From assembly GCA_003290165.1 (NCBI GenBank), contig QNQO01000558.1:62001-126000 (forward strand): 64,000 bases of DNA, written 5' to 3'. How positions within the stretch are numbered: position 1 is the stretch's first letter; each line of letters starts with the position of its first letter. Shown here piece by piece: positions 34,502-46,800 of the stretch. A model generated the notes under the pieces. It was not told where the DNA came from. It did not search any database and saw only the letters and a list, made by a program, of their open reading frames with translations. The translations under genes and the position numbers were made by a program. This DNA comes from Berberis thunbergii. Its lineage: Eukaryota > Streptophyta > Magnoliopsida > Ranunculales > Berberidaceae.

Positions 34502-36440
34502 TAGCGCCTAAGATAATTAGGTGCATTGACAAGAGGCAGAATAGCTACACTTTCGAGCAATTCATCCACATCAAGCCCTGAGTCTAGAAAACAAAATGAA
34601 ACAGTTATAATTTGCCCATAAAGAACTGAAGTATTTCTAAGAAATTGCCAAAAAAAATCAGACATGAACATCATACATAACTTGATCTCATGGAATGGGA
34701 ATTTGAATGGAATGTCATGGGGTTTCATCAAGAACAGAACATTTCACTGAATAATATTGGTGACAGTAACTGGATGCAACACAAGATTTTCATTATAGAC
34801 AAGTTCATACAAGAAGACCATAAATAAAACTGACAAGCCAAGGGGAGAAGTTCTATTGACTAACTAAAGTTACATAGTAGTTGCGGCTTCCAATGCATAC
34901 ACAATGATCTTCCATTTGGAATAGACCTTTTTAGGCAGTGTGGAGAGTAGGGTGCCACTCATTAGGCATGTGACTAGAGGAAGAGACGGAGACCAAACTC
35001 AAAACATTGACAGGACAAATTTTCCATCCACCTGATACCAGTGGTATTTTTGTTTCTTGACAGTCTAATTCAAAACTCTAATTTGCATGGGGAATTATAT
35101 ATGCTCGAGGAGAGAAAAAATAATAATAATCTTGAAGGTTAGCTGTCTCCTCTTTGTTTCTGTAGTGCAGTGGGTCAATGCAAATCCATCGATGTCCCTT
35201 AACTTTGAGGAAATCAAGTAAGTCTATATTTAAAAAATACACAAACTTTGACTACAATTGAAGTTACACCCAGAGTTTATTTTATTACCTGATTGATACT
35301 GATTTCTAGGTTGTGATAAGCATTATCTTTGTTTTCTGATGAATGGGTACTCTAGATAGATTGAAGAGAAACATCCAGTTAAATATTTGAAAACCTTGAC
35401 TTTACTTTAGAATTAGAATAGATAGAATCAAAGTAAAGGTTTCCAACATCAGGTAAGGACTTTGTTACCGTTCTATTTTAAAAATATTAATCTAAGAGAC
35501 TTGTTTGAATTTCAAGGCAATTTGGTTTGCCATCTTCCCCAGAAGAAACTATAACTTATGACATGTTCTAAGCAATAAGCTATTATTCTATCAGCACCAA
35601 AACGAAAATTCCAAGAGGCGCCTAATTCCGAAAGACTGGAACTGTGATTCAAGCTTGATAACAACATTATCCGTAATTTGTATAGGAATAGTAACAAAAA
35701 GAATCATCAATTACAGAACCAGTTAAATAAACACAAGGTTAAATCTAAGACATAAACAAATCTAAGAATTGAAATAAATCCCACATACCCATTTTGAACT
35801 TTCAACTAAAAATCCAAAAAAAAAAATAGAAGGGTTAGACCAAATTTTTTTACGGTAAACAGTCACTTACTGAAATTTATGAAATAAGAACAATCTGAAT
35901 AAAGAAAGAAAAGCAAACATACCCATGGCAAAGTTCCAACTAAAAATCACAGAACCGAAAAAAAAAATAAAAAAAAATAGTTGGTGGTTTAGAGTTCACT
36001 GGAGTATTCAAGAAAAATACGAGTTTTTGAAAATTCAACTATGAAAAACAAATGAGTGTTGAAGACCCAATGAATAAAATCTCTAATGACAAAACATCAC
36101 AAGAGACCCATTTGAAGTTTCAGCCTTAAAATCAAAGACCCACTTTGCGTTTCTTGAATCTCTACAAACAATCAAGAAAAAAAAAAGACCTTTATGAAGA
36201 AAAAACAAAGGAGTAATGAAGAAATCCCTCAATCACCTGAACAGGAGGACCCAATAGTTGTATGTGGAACAAGAAGAAGGTTCACTGCAATGAATCAGAT
36301 TCTCTGCAAAAGGGAACCCCTTTTAATCAAACTTCCAACTGAAGAACAGAACAGAGGAGCTTAAGAGAAAGTGGTAATGTGGCGTAAGAGAAAATCGCAA
36401 GCCACTTTAAAAAATGGAGGGGCCAGAGCAAGACCACCAT
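34502..36440 (-). other. 5' UTR and probable leader intron of the DUF3527 gene
   Basis: On minus, a strong acceptor TTTTGTTTTCTAG|ACTCAGG ends at 34584, giving a leader exon 34583-34502. A candidate donor CCTGTTCAG|GTGATTG at 36238/36237 would give an upstream non-coding exon to about 36430 and a leader intron of about 1.65 kb. Leader introns are common in this family as I recall. The first exon is a prediction. Confidence 0.45.
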
Positions 36441-37334
36441 GGGTTTTGAATGAATCCGCGTTTAAGAAAGAAAGTAAGAGAAACAAACACCCAACTTCCA
36501 CTTTCAGTGAAAGGTCTTAGGTAAGTAAGCAACTTTTAGTAATTGAAGAAATTTGTAAATTTTTGAAGATGAAAAGTATGTGTCTATGTGAGCTGTTTAG
36601 CACAAAAGATGACTCCACTACTAACCCCACGACGAGAATTGCAACTGACAGAGACGTGCCTTTTGTGTGGGGGGAAATCTGGAGAGAGATAGGAAACAGA
36701 GAAGAAAACAGTTCAGAAGAGATAGAGAGAACCACAAAGGTTCTATTTTTATGGTATTAATTACTCAAAATCAAAATCAAAATCAAAATCAAAATCAGAT
36801 GGAGAAGAGTGCTTTTTGTATGGAACAAACGATACTGAAATTGTATTATTTATGACAAGGTCTATTTATTCGTTTTTAATTAGGCAGCGGCGAAGGGCCT
36901 ACTGAAAATGACTACACTATCATTGTCTTCTTTTTCTTTTTATTTTTATTATAATGTTCAGTGTATAAAAAAATGTAGGAACCGACCAATTTTGAATTTT
37001 CAAATTTTGAGTGGAAGGATGAGATTTATTTCTATTTGTGCAGTTATTTGATAATAAAAAATGACGCAAGATACATCTCAATATAGGATGTGTTTGGTTG
37101 ATGAAATTTCGTTTTGTGGAAATATAGACAAATTGAGGGAAATAAGAGAGAAAAAATGAGGTGGTTACGAGGAGATCAGATAATATTAGAAAAAATGAGA
37201 ATGTAGACAACAAATTCTCATTATGTGGAAAATAAACTTCTGAATATCTAAAGAATTCATTTCTCATTTTTTTTTAGTGGCGCAGAAAATGGTACAGACA
37301 AAATCTAACACCTGTCCGAATTATGATAACGAGT
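36441..37334. other. Upstream region of the DUF3527 gene
   Basis: Probable promoter side of the minus-strand gene. It includes the (TCAAAA)n microsatellite at 36764-36797. No gene is supported. Confidence 0.35.
36764..36797. repeat. (TCAAAA)n microsatellite
   Basis: About 5.5 perfect copies of the hexamer TCAAAA. Confidence 0.95.
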
Positions 37335-37479
37335 GAGGCTAGGAAATCAGGTTTTGCAATCAGTACATCATCAGAGAAGTTTTTTTAACCTCGAGATACA
37401 CACAAACACTTTGGAGATTTTATCATTCTTTCAAGATCTCACCACATCACTCTGATTGCAAAAATTTGGTTTCCTAACA
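37335..37479. mobile_element. MITE with inverted ends, copy 1
   Basis: The left end GAGGCTAGGAAATCAGGTTT and the reverse complement of the right end (TGTTAGGAAACCAAATTTTT) match, followed on both sides by TGCAATCAG. The interior TAACCTCGAGATACA and ATCATTCTTTCAAGATC, in reverse complement, match 49099-49256. No clear TSD, so the superfamily is not assigned. Confidence 0.7.
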
Positions 37480-37504
37480 TTTTCGTATAGGATTAGAGTA
37501 AATC

Positions 37505-38234
37505 AGTGGCGATCCTGAGTCTACGGGGGCCTTGGGCGAAATCTAAAAATGGGCCCTCTTTAGAAAAATAATTTTAATGCCTTATTTATTTAAATATGAC
37601 TTTTTTTTTAGCATTTTGAGATGCAAAATCCTTAACTATATTGTTGTAATCAATTTTTTTTGCTAAATCGCACTCAATAGACATCATAGTTAAACCTATT
37701 TAATTTTTCTTGTGACATGGTGACAACACATATAAATATAATTAAAATCTATTAAAAAATCACTAGTACTATCTAATCTTTGTTAAAGACCTATTAAAAT
37801 TTTACTATATCATCTCTGTAACTTACCATTTTCTCTTTCTTTAGTCAGTGTCTTTTTTTTCATCTCACGTCAACTCTATTCAAATCTACAAAGACAAATG
37901 ACTTTCTTTACGAATCACAAAATAGAAGATGAAGTTGGATTTATCGAATCAGAGCAAAGTTTAGTCATTTAGAATTAGAGAGAATAAAGAAAGAAAGAAT
38001 TAATTAAATAGGGAAGATGAGAAGCGAATAGCGTGGAAAAGAAAAAGAGGAGTCACAATCATTAATACACGTGTTTTCTATAATGTTTAGTCGTTTACGT
38101 AAAGTAGCGTGTATTTTATCTGTTTGTATTCTAAATAAATGAATTTTTAGATTATAATTTAATTTTAAAATTATATATATATATAATATATATGGGGCCT
38201 GCGAAATGGGCCCCCCATTTCCAGAGATGCCCCT
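37505..38234. mobile_element. 730-bp non-autonomous DNA transposon with 10-bp TSD
   Basis: Direct repeats AGAGTAAATC at 37495-37504 and 38235-38244. Ends AGTGGCGATCCTGAG and, in reverse complement, AGGGGCATCTCTGGA are imperfect inverted repeats. GGGGGCCTTGGGCGAAATCT and GGGGCCTGCGAAATGGGCCC lie just inside. No transposase. TSD length suggests Mutator-like; the terminal GTGGCG-type sequence is also seen in hAT elements, so the class is open. Confidence 0.7.
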
Positions 38235-38244
38235 AGAGTAAATC

Positions 38245-39019
38245 AATTTTTTTAGGCCTAATGCAAATCATAACAGTGTTTTACACTTTTACTCAACAAG
38301 TCTCCTTTGACTCTTTCGTTCAACCAAATATATTTCAGGATATTTATGTTATTTTGTAGTATTTTGTTTTGTTTTCTTTTTCATATTTACCTCGCACTTT
38401 AATGAACACATCCTACCACCACAACCTCCACGCTCCAAGTAATTAAAGTTGTCATGGATTGTTTTACTTTGTATAAAAAGCTCAAGTACAAAAGCAAGTT
38501 GCTATTAGGCAAATGTAGGCCAATACTTGAATTAGAACTATAGCAATACATTCTAATCAATTAGCCTCATTGAAAGCATCGATCATTTGCCTTTTTCTTT
38601 ATTTTAGGGAAGATGTATCAGAGAATGTAACCTTTTTCTTTAATCCTTTCCCAAAAAAAATAAAAGCATCGAATCATTTACCGAAAGTAGGAGGCAAGGA
38701 CTTGGTACTGAAAGGCGATCAATAACCCTAAAAGTTAGGGAGGTAATTTTATGACGGGACGCTGGGTGCCAAACTTTGTTTTTTTTTCTTTTTCAAAACA
38801 GTTTCACAAACAGAACTCTATGTTGTAGTCCCCCAAAGGACCTCATCGATCAATCATATCGAGATGTATGTTGCCATAACTCCCAATGTGAGTTGTAAGT
38901 TGGAGGCCCAAGTCTTTTGGGTTCTAAATTTTAGCTGTAAATTTCGCCCCCCAGGCAGCAAACTGGCTGGCTAGATTTTTTGAAATTTTTATGAGTTTCG
39001 TCTTCTAATCATTTTCATG
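38245..39019. other. Intergenic, no feature seen
   Basis: AT-rich sequence with no motif, repeat or gene I can support. Confidence 0.5.
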
Positions 39020-39027
39020 CATGATAC

Positions 39028-40508
39028 TAGGGGTGGGCATCCCATCCCGCGATCTCGATCCCGTCCTGTTCCGATTTTTTCGGGTCTTAATGGGATTGAA
39101 TAATTTCATCCCGATCCTGTCCCGTCCTGATCTAGAATGGGATGGGATGGGATGAGGATTTTCAATCCCACCAATCCCGTCCCGTCCCGAGCTAAATTTT
39201 TAATATTTATTATTAATATATATATTTATTTATTTATTTAATAGACCAAAATATGGAACCAAGTTTAGTCGAGAAAGTGAGAGATATTTACGATGTTAAG
39301 CCAGCTTTCATGCAGGAGTATGGCTTGTACCACACCCGATATCTTTTTTCTATTCATGTAAACACGATTAGTAATGACACATCGTGCCATCCTTCTTGAT
39401 TTGTAGAAACAACAGAAGATTTAGGTGATGCTGCTACATCACTTGATTGACCAGCGCTGGGTGATGGATCATGGGCATCAAGTCGAACAGAAGCAATGTT
39501 GCTAGATGAGTTGTGAATGACCATACAAAGTTTAATTTCACAAAAAGATGTAGAGAAGTCGTGATATACAGTTCTAGGTCCATCCATTAACCACCAAACT
39601 GGGCTTGCGCTTGCAACACTGGAGATACATATATCATTGGAAAAAAGATTAGTATATAAACTTGACAAAAGGAAAACGAATCAGACACAAACATTTCATT
39701 GAAGGATGAATTTTGCCTGCAATGGCACATGTGATGAGAAAACAGCCGAGTGGTATCTGATGGGCCGTCCATATTTTCTTGCGGCTGTGAAATGACAATG
39801 AAGTCAACAGTACTGGAAGTTACCTGATCCATATAAGAAATAGCAAAGTTAAGATATAAATATCAATAAAAGGAAAAATAAATGTACCCGGTTCTAATGG
39901 ATGTTTGATTTTCTGTAACCATGCATGCTTTCTTCTTAAAAACACTATATTCTTTTAGACAAATTCAACGCCACACATCAAGGACAGTACAAGTTTGAAG
40001 AAGTAGAACATGATTAAAAACGTGTTTAATGCACAAACATGAAGTTTAACCAAAAGAAAATATCTAACTTTTCTTTGAATTGTTCCAGTTGTATGGTATT
40101 AATTTCCCTCGCTCCATTTGCTATATAAAAGCAGTTTAGAGCATTCACAGATAATGCCTCTATCCATTTTGACATCATTGATCATAAAATACGTTGTGCA
40201 ACTTAATACACATACAATTAACTTGAGCAACAAAATACCAACCTCAAATGACTGAAGTTGTAAAGCCTGGTTTACTGCTTGAGTTCACTAAACTTGTAAG
40301 CGCCATCCCGTCCCGTGCCCACCACATCAATAGTTATTTTTCATGCTCTTATATGATGATAATCTTCGCAGCAGTCACAGGCAGCACGCTGATCCCGTTC
40401 CGAACCCGTTTGGGATGGGACGAGGTCGGGTCCCGTCCCGATCCCTTATGAACAGGATGGGATAGGGATGGATATATCTCGTCCCATCGCGTCCCGTGCC
40501 CACCCCTA
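39028..40508. mobile_element. Non-autonomous hAT element, 1,481 bp, with captured gene fragment
   Basis: Terminal inverted repeats TAGGGGTGGGCA / TGCCCACCCCTA and a perfect 8-bp TSD CATGATAC (39020-39027 and 40509-40516), diagnostic of hAT. Subterminal regions are full of CCCGTCCC / GGGATGGG repeats, likely transposase-binding sites. No transposase or dimerisation domain is found. Instead the interior carries exons of a host gene on the minus strand. Confidence 0.92.
39375..39812 (-). pseudogene. Captured TRAPPC8/TRS85-like exons inside the hAT element
   Basis: Exon a (39812-39717): TVDFIVISQPQENMDGPSDT then LFSHHMCHC. Exon b (39618 to about 39375): SVASASPVWWLMDGPRTVYH, DFSTSFCEIKLCMVIHNSS, and NQEGWHDVSLL. 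The acceptors CTTCCAG|T and CTCCAG|T are good. The donor is CATTGCAG|GCAAAA, GC instead of GT, and the phase (2) joins the exons without a stop. By recall this matches the C-terminal part of the plant TRS85/TRAPPC8 subunit of the TRAPPIII tethering complex. The retained intron shows capture from genomic DNA. After VSLL the similarity ends. Confidence 0.65.
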
Positions 40509-40516
40509 CATGATAC

Positions 40517-40864
40517 ATGTAAGATTCTTTTTAGGTGTTAGCCATAGATCGTACGGTTCTTTTCATTGCTTTATAGTCAATGTGAACTTGTTTCCTCCAC
40601 CATGTTCCATGAGAAAATGTGGTCTTTCCAGATTCTAGTGGTCATTTCTAACAAAAGTCGACCACAACTTTATTTTTTTCAATAAATCGACAACAACTTT
40701 CTACAAATTGGGTTGTCAAGATGGTGAAGGCAGGGATACTTCACTTAAATTCATCCATTTATACGAGTGTTTCATTTCCATCTTTTAAACATGTTCAAAA
40801 TGGGCTTGGGGTTTTGGAATTGATGGCGCTCTTAAAAACAGAAATGAAATAAAACAATATAAGT
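40517..40864. other. Intergenic, no feature seen
   Basis: No gene or repeat seen between the hAT element and the LTR relic. Confidence 0.45.
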
Positions 40865-41379
40865 TGATGATATATATATCAAATTAAACTTTCATCGTAG
40901 CCACACACGTGGTAGAGATCGTCTATCACGAGGATCAAGTATCTCAAGACCAGGCTAATTCATAAAGCTCAAAGAGAATGAATCCAGTTATGAAAGCCCA
41001 AACAATGCCCTTCAGAATAAATCGTAATTAGAGACTCAAATTCGGGCCCGATAAAGTTTTCTCTCGAGGGAATGAATATTACATAGAAAAAAGAGTCGTC
41101 GAGAGAGTTTCGTCTCCAATGACGTATTTTCATAAAGGATGAGACCATTATAGAGAATGTCTCTCCTTGTTGCACATCACATGCTTAAGTCATGCAGAGA
41201 ATTAACACCAACCATTATAAAAGGTAAAATGAACATTCGACAAAGATATGCAATTTTAATTGACTTCTGTTCAGTTTTATCTCCATCTCCTACTGAGTTA
41301 TTGACTTAAGCTAGCATCGGAGTGCTTTTGACCACCAAAAAAATGGTATTTGACAATCTAACATTTGTTTTACAGGTCA
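40865..41379 (+). repeat. Solo LTR relic of the Tat-like family seen at 6391
   Basis: Starts TGATGATATATATATC, with CCACACACGTGGTAGAGATC where the first copy has CCATACACGTGTCATGATGATC. It ends with TAGCATCGGAGTGCTTTTGACC and TTTTACAGGTCA, parallel to TAGCATCGGAGTGTCATCGACC and TGTGCAGGTATGCA. No internal sequence and no clear TSD (TAAGT versus AACTT). Strongly diverged, hence old. Confidence 0.6.
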
Positions 41380-42187
41380 AACTTATATGAGACCGGATTT
41401 TGAATGCATCACAAGTGATCAGATAATTATAATTTTATTCATATGCGAATATGTTGATTTGCTAGTAGCACATTGGGGTATTCAAACTATCACATTATTA
41501 TAACCATGTTCCATGAAGCAGAAGGAATGTCATGTGGGTGATGTTTATATGCTGAAAACCATATCTTGGAGGCACGAGAAAGGGGAGAACGGGGGACTCA
41601 CCAAACCACATAAACACAGAGACACACCAATCCTGTCTCCTACCCCCCACCCTTCACGGAAATCATGGAAGGTTTTATTTCTTATTTTTGTGTTTAAGGT
41701 AATTGATTAATGCAAATAACTCGATAAGTCAAAGTGTTACCTAAACATGCCTGGTATGTTTTGACAAAGTGCTACCTCAAGATGAGACTTCCACTAGCTA
41801 GTTTAAGTAGGGTTTGTTATTTTCTCCACATGGGTTTACAGATTGTTAATTTCAATATGGTACAGTCCGCGGTTAAAAAATACATTCATCTTCTACGTAA
41901 CAAATCAGAATGAGGTTTTAGGTTGGAGATAAAAGATGGTTGAGATTTACCTAAAAATAAAGATCCAACGAATCATATAGAGGTGAGAAAGGAGAATGTT
42001 TGGCTGAAATTTATGATCTCATAAAACTAAAATACCTTTGACCAAAGTTGAAAAAATTCCGATCAAACAATTTGAGTGCCGTATATATGTGACATAGATC
42101 TTAAGATTATTGAGACCAACCGAATCAAATACTTTGTTAAGAGCATCCATAGTAAAAGTTCTTTGTGATGTGTGCATTTACAGAAAT
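41380..42187. other. Intergenic, no feature seen
   Basis: No coding motif or repeat can be supported. Confidence 0.45.
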
Positions 42188-42326
42188 TCTAGCCGGCTGG
42201 GTTTGCCGCCTGGGAGGGGCTTTTTTTTTACATCTTTTGCCCCTCTCTCTTTAAACAAAGATGTAAAAAGGAAGGGCAAAAAATGTAAAAAAAAGCCAAG
42301 TCAGACGCCAAACCAGGCCGGCTAGA
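42188..42326. mobile_element. 139-bp foldback MITE
   Basis: Arms TCTAGCCGGCTGGGTTTG and CAAACCAGGCCGGCTAGA are inverted repeats, continued inside by GGCTTTTTTTTTACATC / ATGTAAAAAAAAGCC and GCCC / GGGC. It forms a long hairpin. No open frame, and the TSD is not clear. Confidence 0.75.
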
Positions 42327-43890
42327 AGGGTTGGTGCATTTATTTAACAACAAAATTTTGCATTTCTCTAGCCGGAATAGTTGCAAATTAAATTTGAGCT
42401 AAATGTTGATAAACTTGTTAATTGAATTATAAAGTTAACACACTAACAAGATGATGTAAACGTCTAGGCACCATATCGCATAGAGTGCGCCATTGAGATT
42501 GTGCCTGGAATTTCTTTAGTGTGGAACTTGAGAATTTCCCAATCCATTCTTTATAGATGGGATTGAAATCTTTATCACTTTTGGAGCTTTACACTGAAAT
42601 TCTTTAGGATGATGATGATGGATTGGGGTTTTGTGCAAATTGAGTGATCCCTTTTGGTGTGGGACATATATCCCACACTTTAAATCCTTCACTAAGAACA
42701 TACTGTCCATTTGAAGCATGTATGACCAAAGCTCATTGAGGCCTACTAACTTTTCTTTTGTTGGGAAATTATTATCGCTTTGTTTGTTCCTAATTCATTC
42801 CTTAACTACTCATATTGGTGTGCCACAATGCCAATGATAGGTATTTTTTTCAACAAATACCTATAATTACCTTTTGAAAATTGTACAAGTGATGGAGATC
42901 GATCCTCCCCCACACACTAGCTTGAATCATTTTATGAAATTTTCGATATGAAAAAGGCGATGGCATTTTTTTGTTTGTTTGGTGTGTCTAAAATGAGAAT
43001 GGTTTGTTCCACACCCAAATCTAAACCTCCATTTCAAGTGACTAATATGTGACATAAGGCTTCTCTTTCATCTTAAGAAGTCATAGTTTGTTTACCCAAT
43101 TGATCGCAAAGTCTTTGATATTTCATTCCATGATACCAAAGCATACAACAACTCCACCCAAATGTCCTTCTTCCCGAATCTTTGAAATTAAGAATATCTT
43201 CATCGGGCTTGGACCAAAAGATTGTCATATTCATAAACTTTTGATTAACAGGATTAGATTGGATGAGATTACTTTTAGATCAGATCGGATTTGAGTAGAT
43301 GCTTTAGGTATAGAGACAACCCTGACAATAACTCTTCAAGGCCAATGATTAGTTTTCGGGCATAGATTCGATTCCTCTTTGGAGCAGTAATATATTAGTC
43401 TTTGGGAATAAAAACAACAATAATTCAAGAAAATAAATAAATACAATCTCTAATTATGTAACAATTTAATATTTCTCTTAAAAAATCTTCAATGAGATGC
43501 AATGGGTTTACAGTCAGACTGGTAAAAAAAAAAAAACCCTCTTTTCAGACTAGTATCAAATCCTATACAAACAAAATTACACAAGCAGACTATTTGCTCT
43601 TACCATAATGTAATAGCATTTACAAGTCATCCTACCTTTGGCCTCTCTAATTTGTTCCACTTGCAATATCCAAATAAGTAGGAAATTGGTTTGTATAAAT
43701 ATATGCATTGTGGAGAGCAAATGACAAGGAAGAGACATCTATCAAAAACAAAGAAAAGTACATAGACATCTCCCTAATTTATTCCACTCTAAATTAATCT
43801 TAATTAAAATAACAACATCCCATGCACCCTTTATTCAACTTTTATTATATGAAATACAGCTCTTACAAAAATGTCCAAACTTGATCAAGT
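42327..43890. other. Intergenic, right part likely the 3' UTR of the CCT gene
   Basis: No gene is seen. Sequence just left of 43891 should be the 3' UTR of the minus-strand CCT-motif gene. The rest is unassigned. Confidence 0.4.
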
Positions 43891-46800
43891 TTAGATCCAG
43901 GATTGAATTGGATAGTTGCATTTGAATGAATTCACCCCACTGATATGGGCAAAAATATCTGAGGATTCAATCATTTCATATTCTTCTTTGACTGTCACCT
44001 GCTACCAAAGAAAACAAAGCAAACTTAATTACTTTTCTCCTTCAAGTGTAAGCAGGGTTTTTATGTATTGCAAGAGAACAGAAAACGTATTTCCGCTGTC
44101 ATTTTTATGTTTTGTTTTCGAGAAAGACGGTAAGTATAGTTCTTATGGAGCTTAGAACTATAATTATGCCGTGGTTGGGTTAAAACCACCACAAGTCTTA
44201 CCAACGAAACAAAAATGTTATGGATCTCATAACCATAATTTGTCGTAGCAGGGATGAAACTGCTGCTAGACTTACCCACTGCTTCATTGACGAAAAACAA
44301 CAGCAATTTTTGTATCAAAAACATAAGAATTAAGAAACGAAAACTTACTTCATCTTCCTCATCTTCATGGTTGCTATGATTTTGTCTATGGGTCTCCCCA
44401 AAATCATCATTCTTTGCGAATCTTCCTCTGACTCGGGGTCGACTATCGGCTAGGGTCTTTCGACAAGCATACTGCATTATATGTTTTTGCATCATCATCA
44501 GAAACAACATAAATAAATAAATAAATGATGTAGACATGTAATAATGTACATAAATTAGTCAGACAAAGTATACAGAGATAAGAAAAATATATAGACCTTG
44601 ATTTTCTTGCTGAAGTTCCTCTCATGTCTCTTCTTCACATATCTATCTATCTTCTCTTTCCTTTCTTCACTTGTGAGTCGTCCAATTTTGAATGCAGATT
44701 CCTCCATGTTGGAAATTTCAGACGTCAGAGGGTTTCCATTGCCACCACCATTCACCAGCTGCTGCTGTTGTTTGTTATCATTATTAAGACCCTTGAGAAA
44801 AAGGAAAAAAAAAAAAAAAAAACACAAAATGGTTTTTCATGTTATTGTTATGTTCATGATCAATACATTTCAAACTTAAAGAGAAACTATAAAACCAAAA
44901 ATTTTGAGAAATTATAATCGTGTTACGCATTCTTGTTAATACCGAATTCTACCTATTATGGTTCTATCTTTTTGGGGTTCACTTTGGAAAATAAAAATTA
45001 TTCTACCTAGAAAAATGAAAATAGATGTAGGAATAGTTTTTTTTTTAAATAAATAAATAATAATCTCTTAACCCCTCCCACTCCAGATGCCATCAGCAAA
45101 GTTTGAATTCTAAACCTGTGATTCAATCCGCCACAGATACCCCATTGGCATGTGAAGATAGTAACTTTATTATTCTTTGATTAAAAGGAATAAAAATGAT
45201 GAATTAATGGAGGTAGGGGCATCTAGAGAACACGCGAAGATAAGTGATCCTTCAAGTCTTAGGAGTCCTAGGAAGCATTTGATACCTCTTCCTAAGTGTC
45301 CTTGTCACTGCAAATGGAATATAATAATTTCGAGTAAGATTAGCAAGGTAAGGGAAAGGTCCTCCCTTTCCATTAAGTGTTGGTCAAATACATGTGTTCC
45401 CTATGTTGCTTTACCATGCCATATAGTTTAGGACATATGGATCATCTAATATAATTTCATTCTTAACTACAGTATTTTGTTTTAAGGGCGAGCATGCTTT
45501 GAAACTTAGATTGATATCGGCGGCAAATCTTACCAGTTAAACTAGCACTTATTGACAATTTAATCCCCATGGCAATTTGAAACCATAATATATGAGGTAC
45601 AAATTGTATATTAATCATGCGACTTAAGGGATAGTCAGTATGGAGTAAGATTGTGGATTATTAGCTTCATTTTAAGGTTGACAATAATTAATGATAAGTT
45701 GAAAACAGAGTTGAAGTCAAAGTTGCATACCTGCATGTCACCAGAGCCAAAACCATGCTGCACTGATTCAGAACAAAAAACTCCAGCAGTCTCTCCTTGA
45801 AACTCATACTCATGGGGTGGAAATTCAGTACCCATGAGCAGATTTCCACCGAAAAGCGCAGCATCTGCAGATAAGGTGCTATTCAAACAGCCAGGCAGGA
45901 ACTGTCCTATAGTAGGATCTATAAGAGAACAAGAAGGAGAAGATGGGTCTAAACTTCCATAACTAGGCAATGTATGTAGACAGTCTTCTTCAAAACCAGA
46001 TGGTAATGGCGGTTGTATTGTTAGTGGAACAGGGTCAGCAGAGTAGGCCGAGAGCTCATTAACAATATCAGTTAACGGGATTTGAGTTTGCAATGTGGAG
46101 ATATCAAATTGCTCATCTTGGCTTGAGAGAAGAGGAGGCATGGGGAATGTAGGTTGTGAGAAGAAGTTCATGGACGTAGTAATGTCATTATCATTCTCAT
46201 CCTGAGAACCGAAGATGAGTGAGAGATTGTTATTGTTGTTGTTGGTGGTGTTATTGGTGATGATGCTAGAGTTACTATTGTTGCTGTTGTTGTTGCTTAG
46301 CTTCCCCATATCAGAAGGAAAAGAAGTGAAGGAAAGATTGGTTGGGCAGGAGTTTTGGTCTTCATAGCAACAATTAGAGCATGAAGAGACATCAGAGTTT
46401 TGTAGAGTTTCTGGAAATAAATCTTGGTCACAAAATTCAAACATGTGACCACTGATGGGGCTTGGTATATCTTCCTGCAACACACAAACAAACATGATTA
46501 GTTTTATACAAAAATTTCAAAACATCACATATAAATACTAAACTCAAACTCTGATAAAGAATAGAAAATTCTTCGTTATCGGTTTGGCCATAGAAAAAAC
46601 TTTAATTCATGCATCCAGAACTCGGTAGATGAATACATGTAATAAACGTAATTTGGATAACGAAACATAAGTTGACATCCCACCTTACGTGCAAAATCAA
46701 TAACACACACAACACAACAATTTATCTATCATGTTTGTAAGAGGGTACATATTCTCAAAAGTATCTAATGATCTAATCGGAAAGTTTTTTTTTGACAAAT

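Noticed and set aside
34501..34731. Upstream minus-strand open frame before the DUF3527 start
   Set aside because: It runs through a strong splice acceptor (34584) and ends in a stop just before the DUF3527 ATG, so it is intron plus 5' UTR and not a separate gene.
40856..41384. 5-bp TSD for the solo Tat-type LTR
   Set aside because: Flanks TAAGT and AACTT do not match; borders may be slightly off or the TSD has decayed.
44598..44917. Plus-strand open frames opposite CCT exon 3
   Set aside because: Shadows of the minus-strand coding exon and of the pyrimidine tract of its intron.
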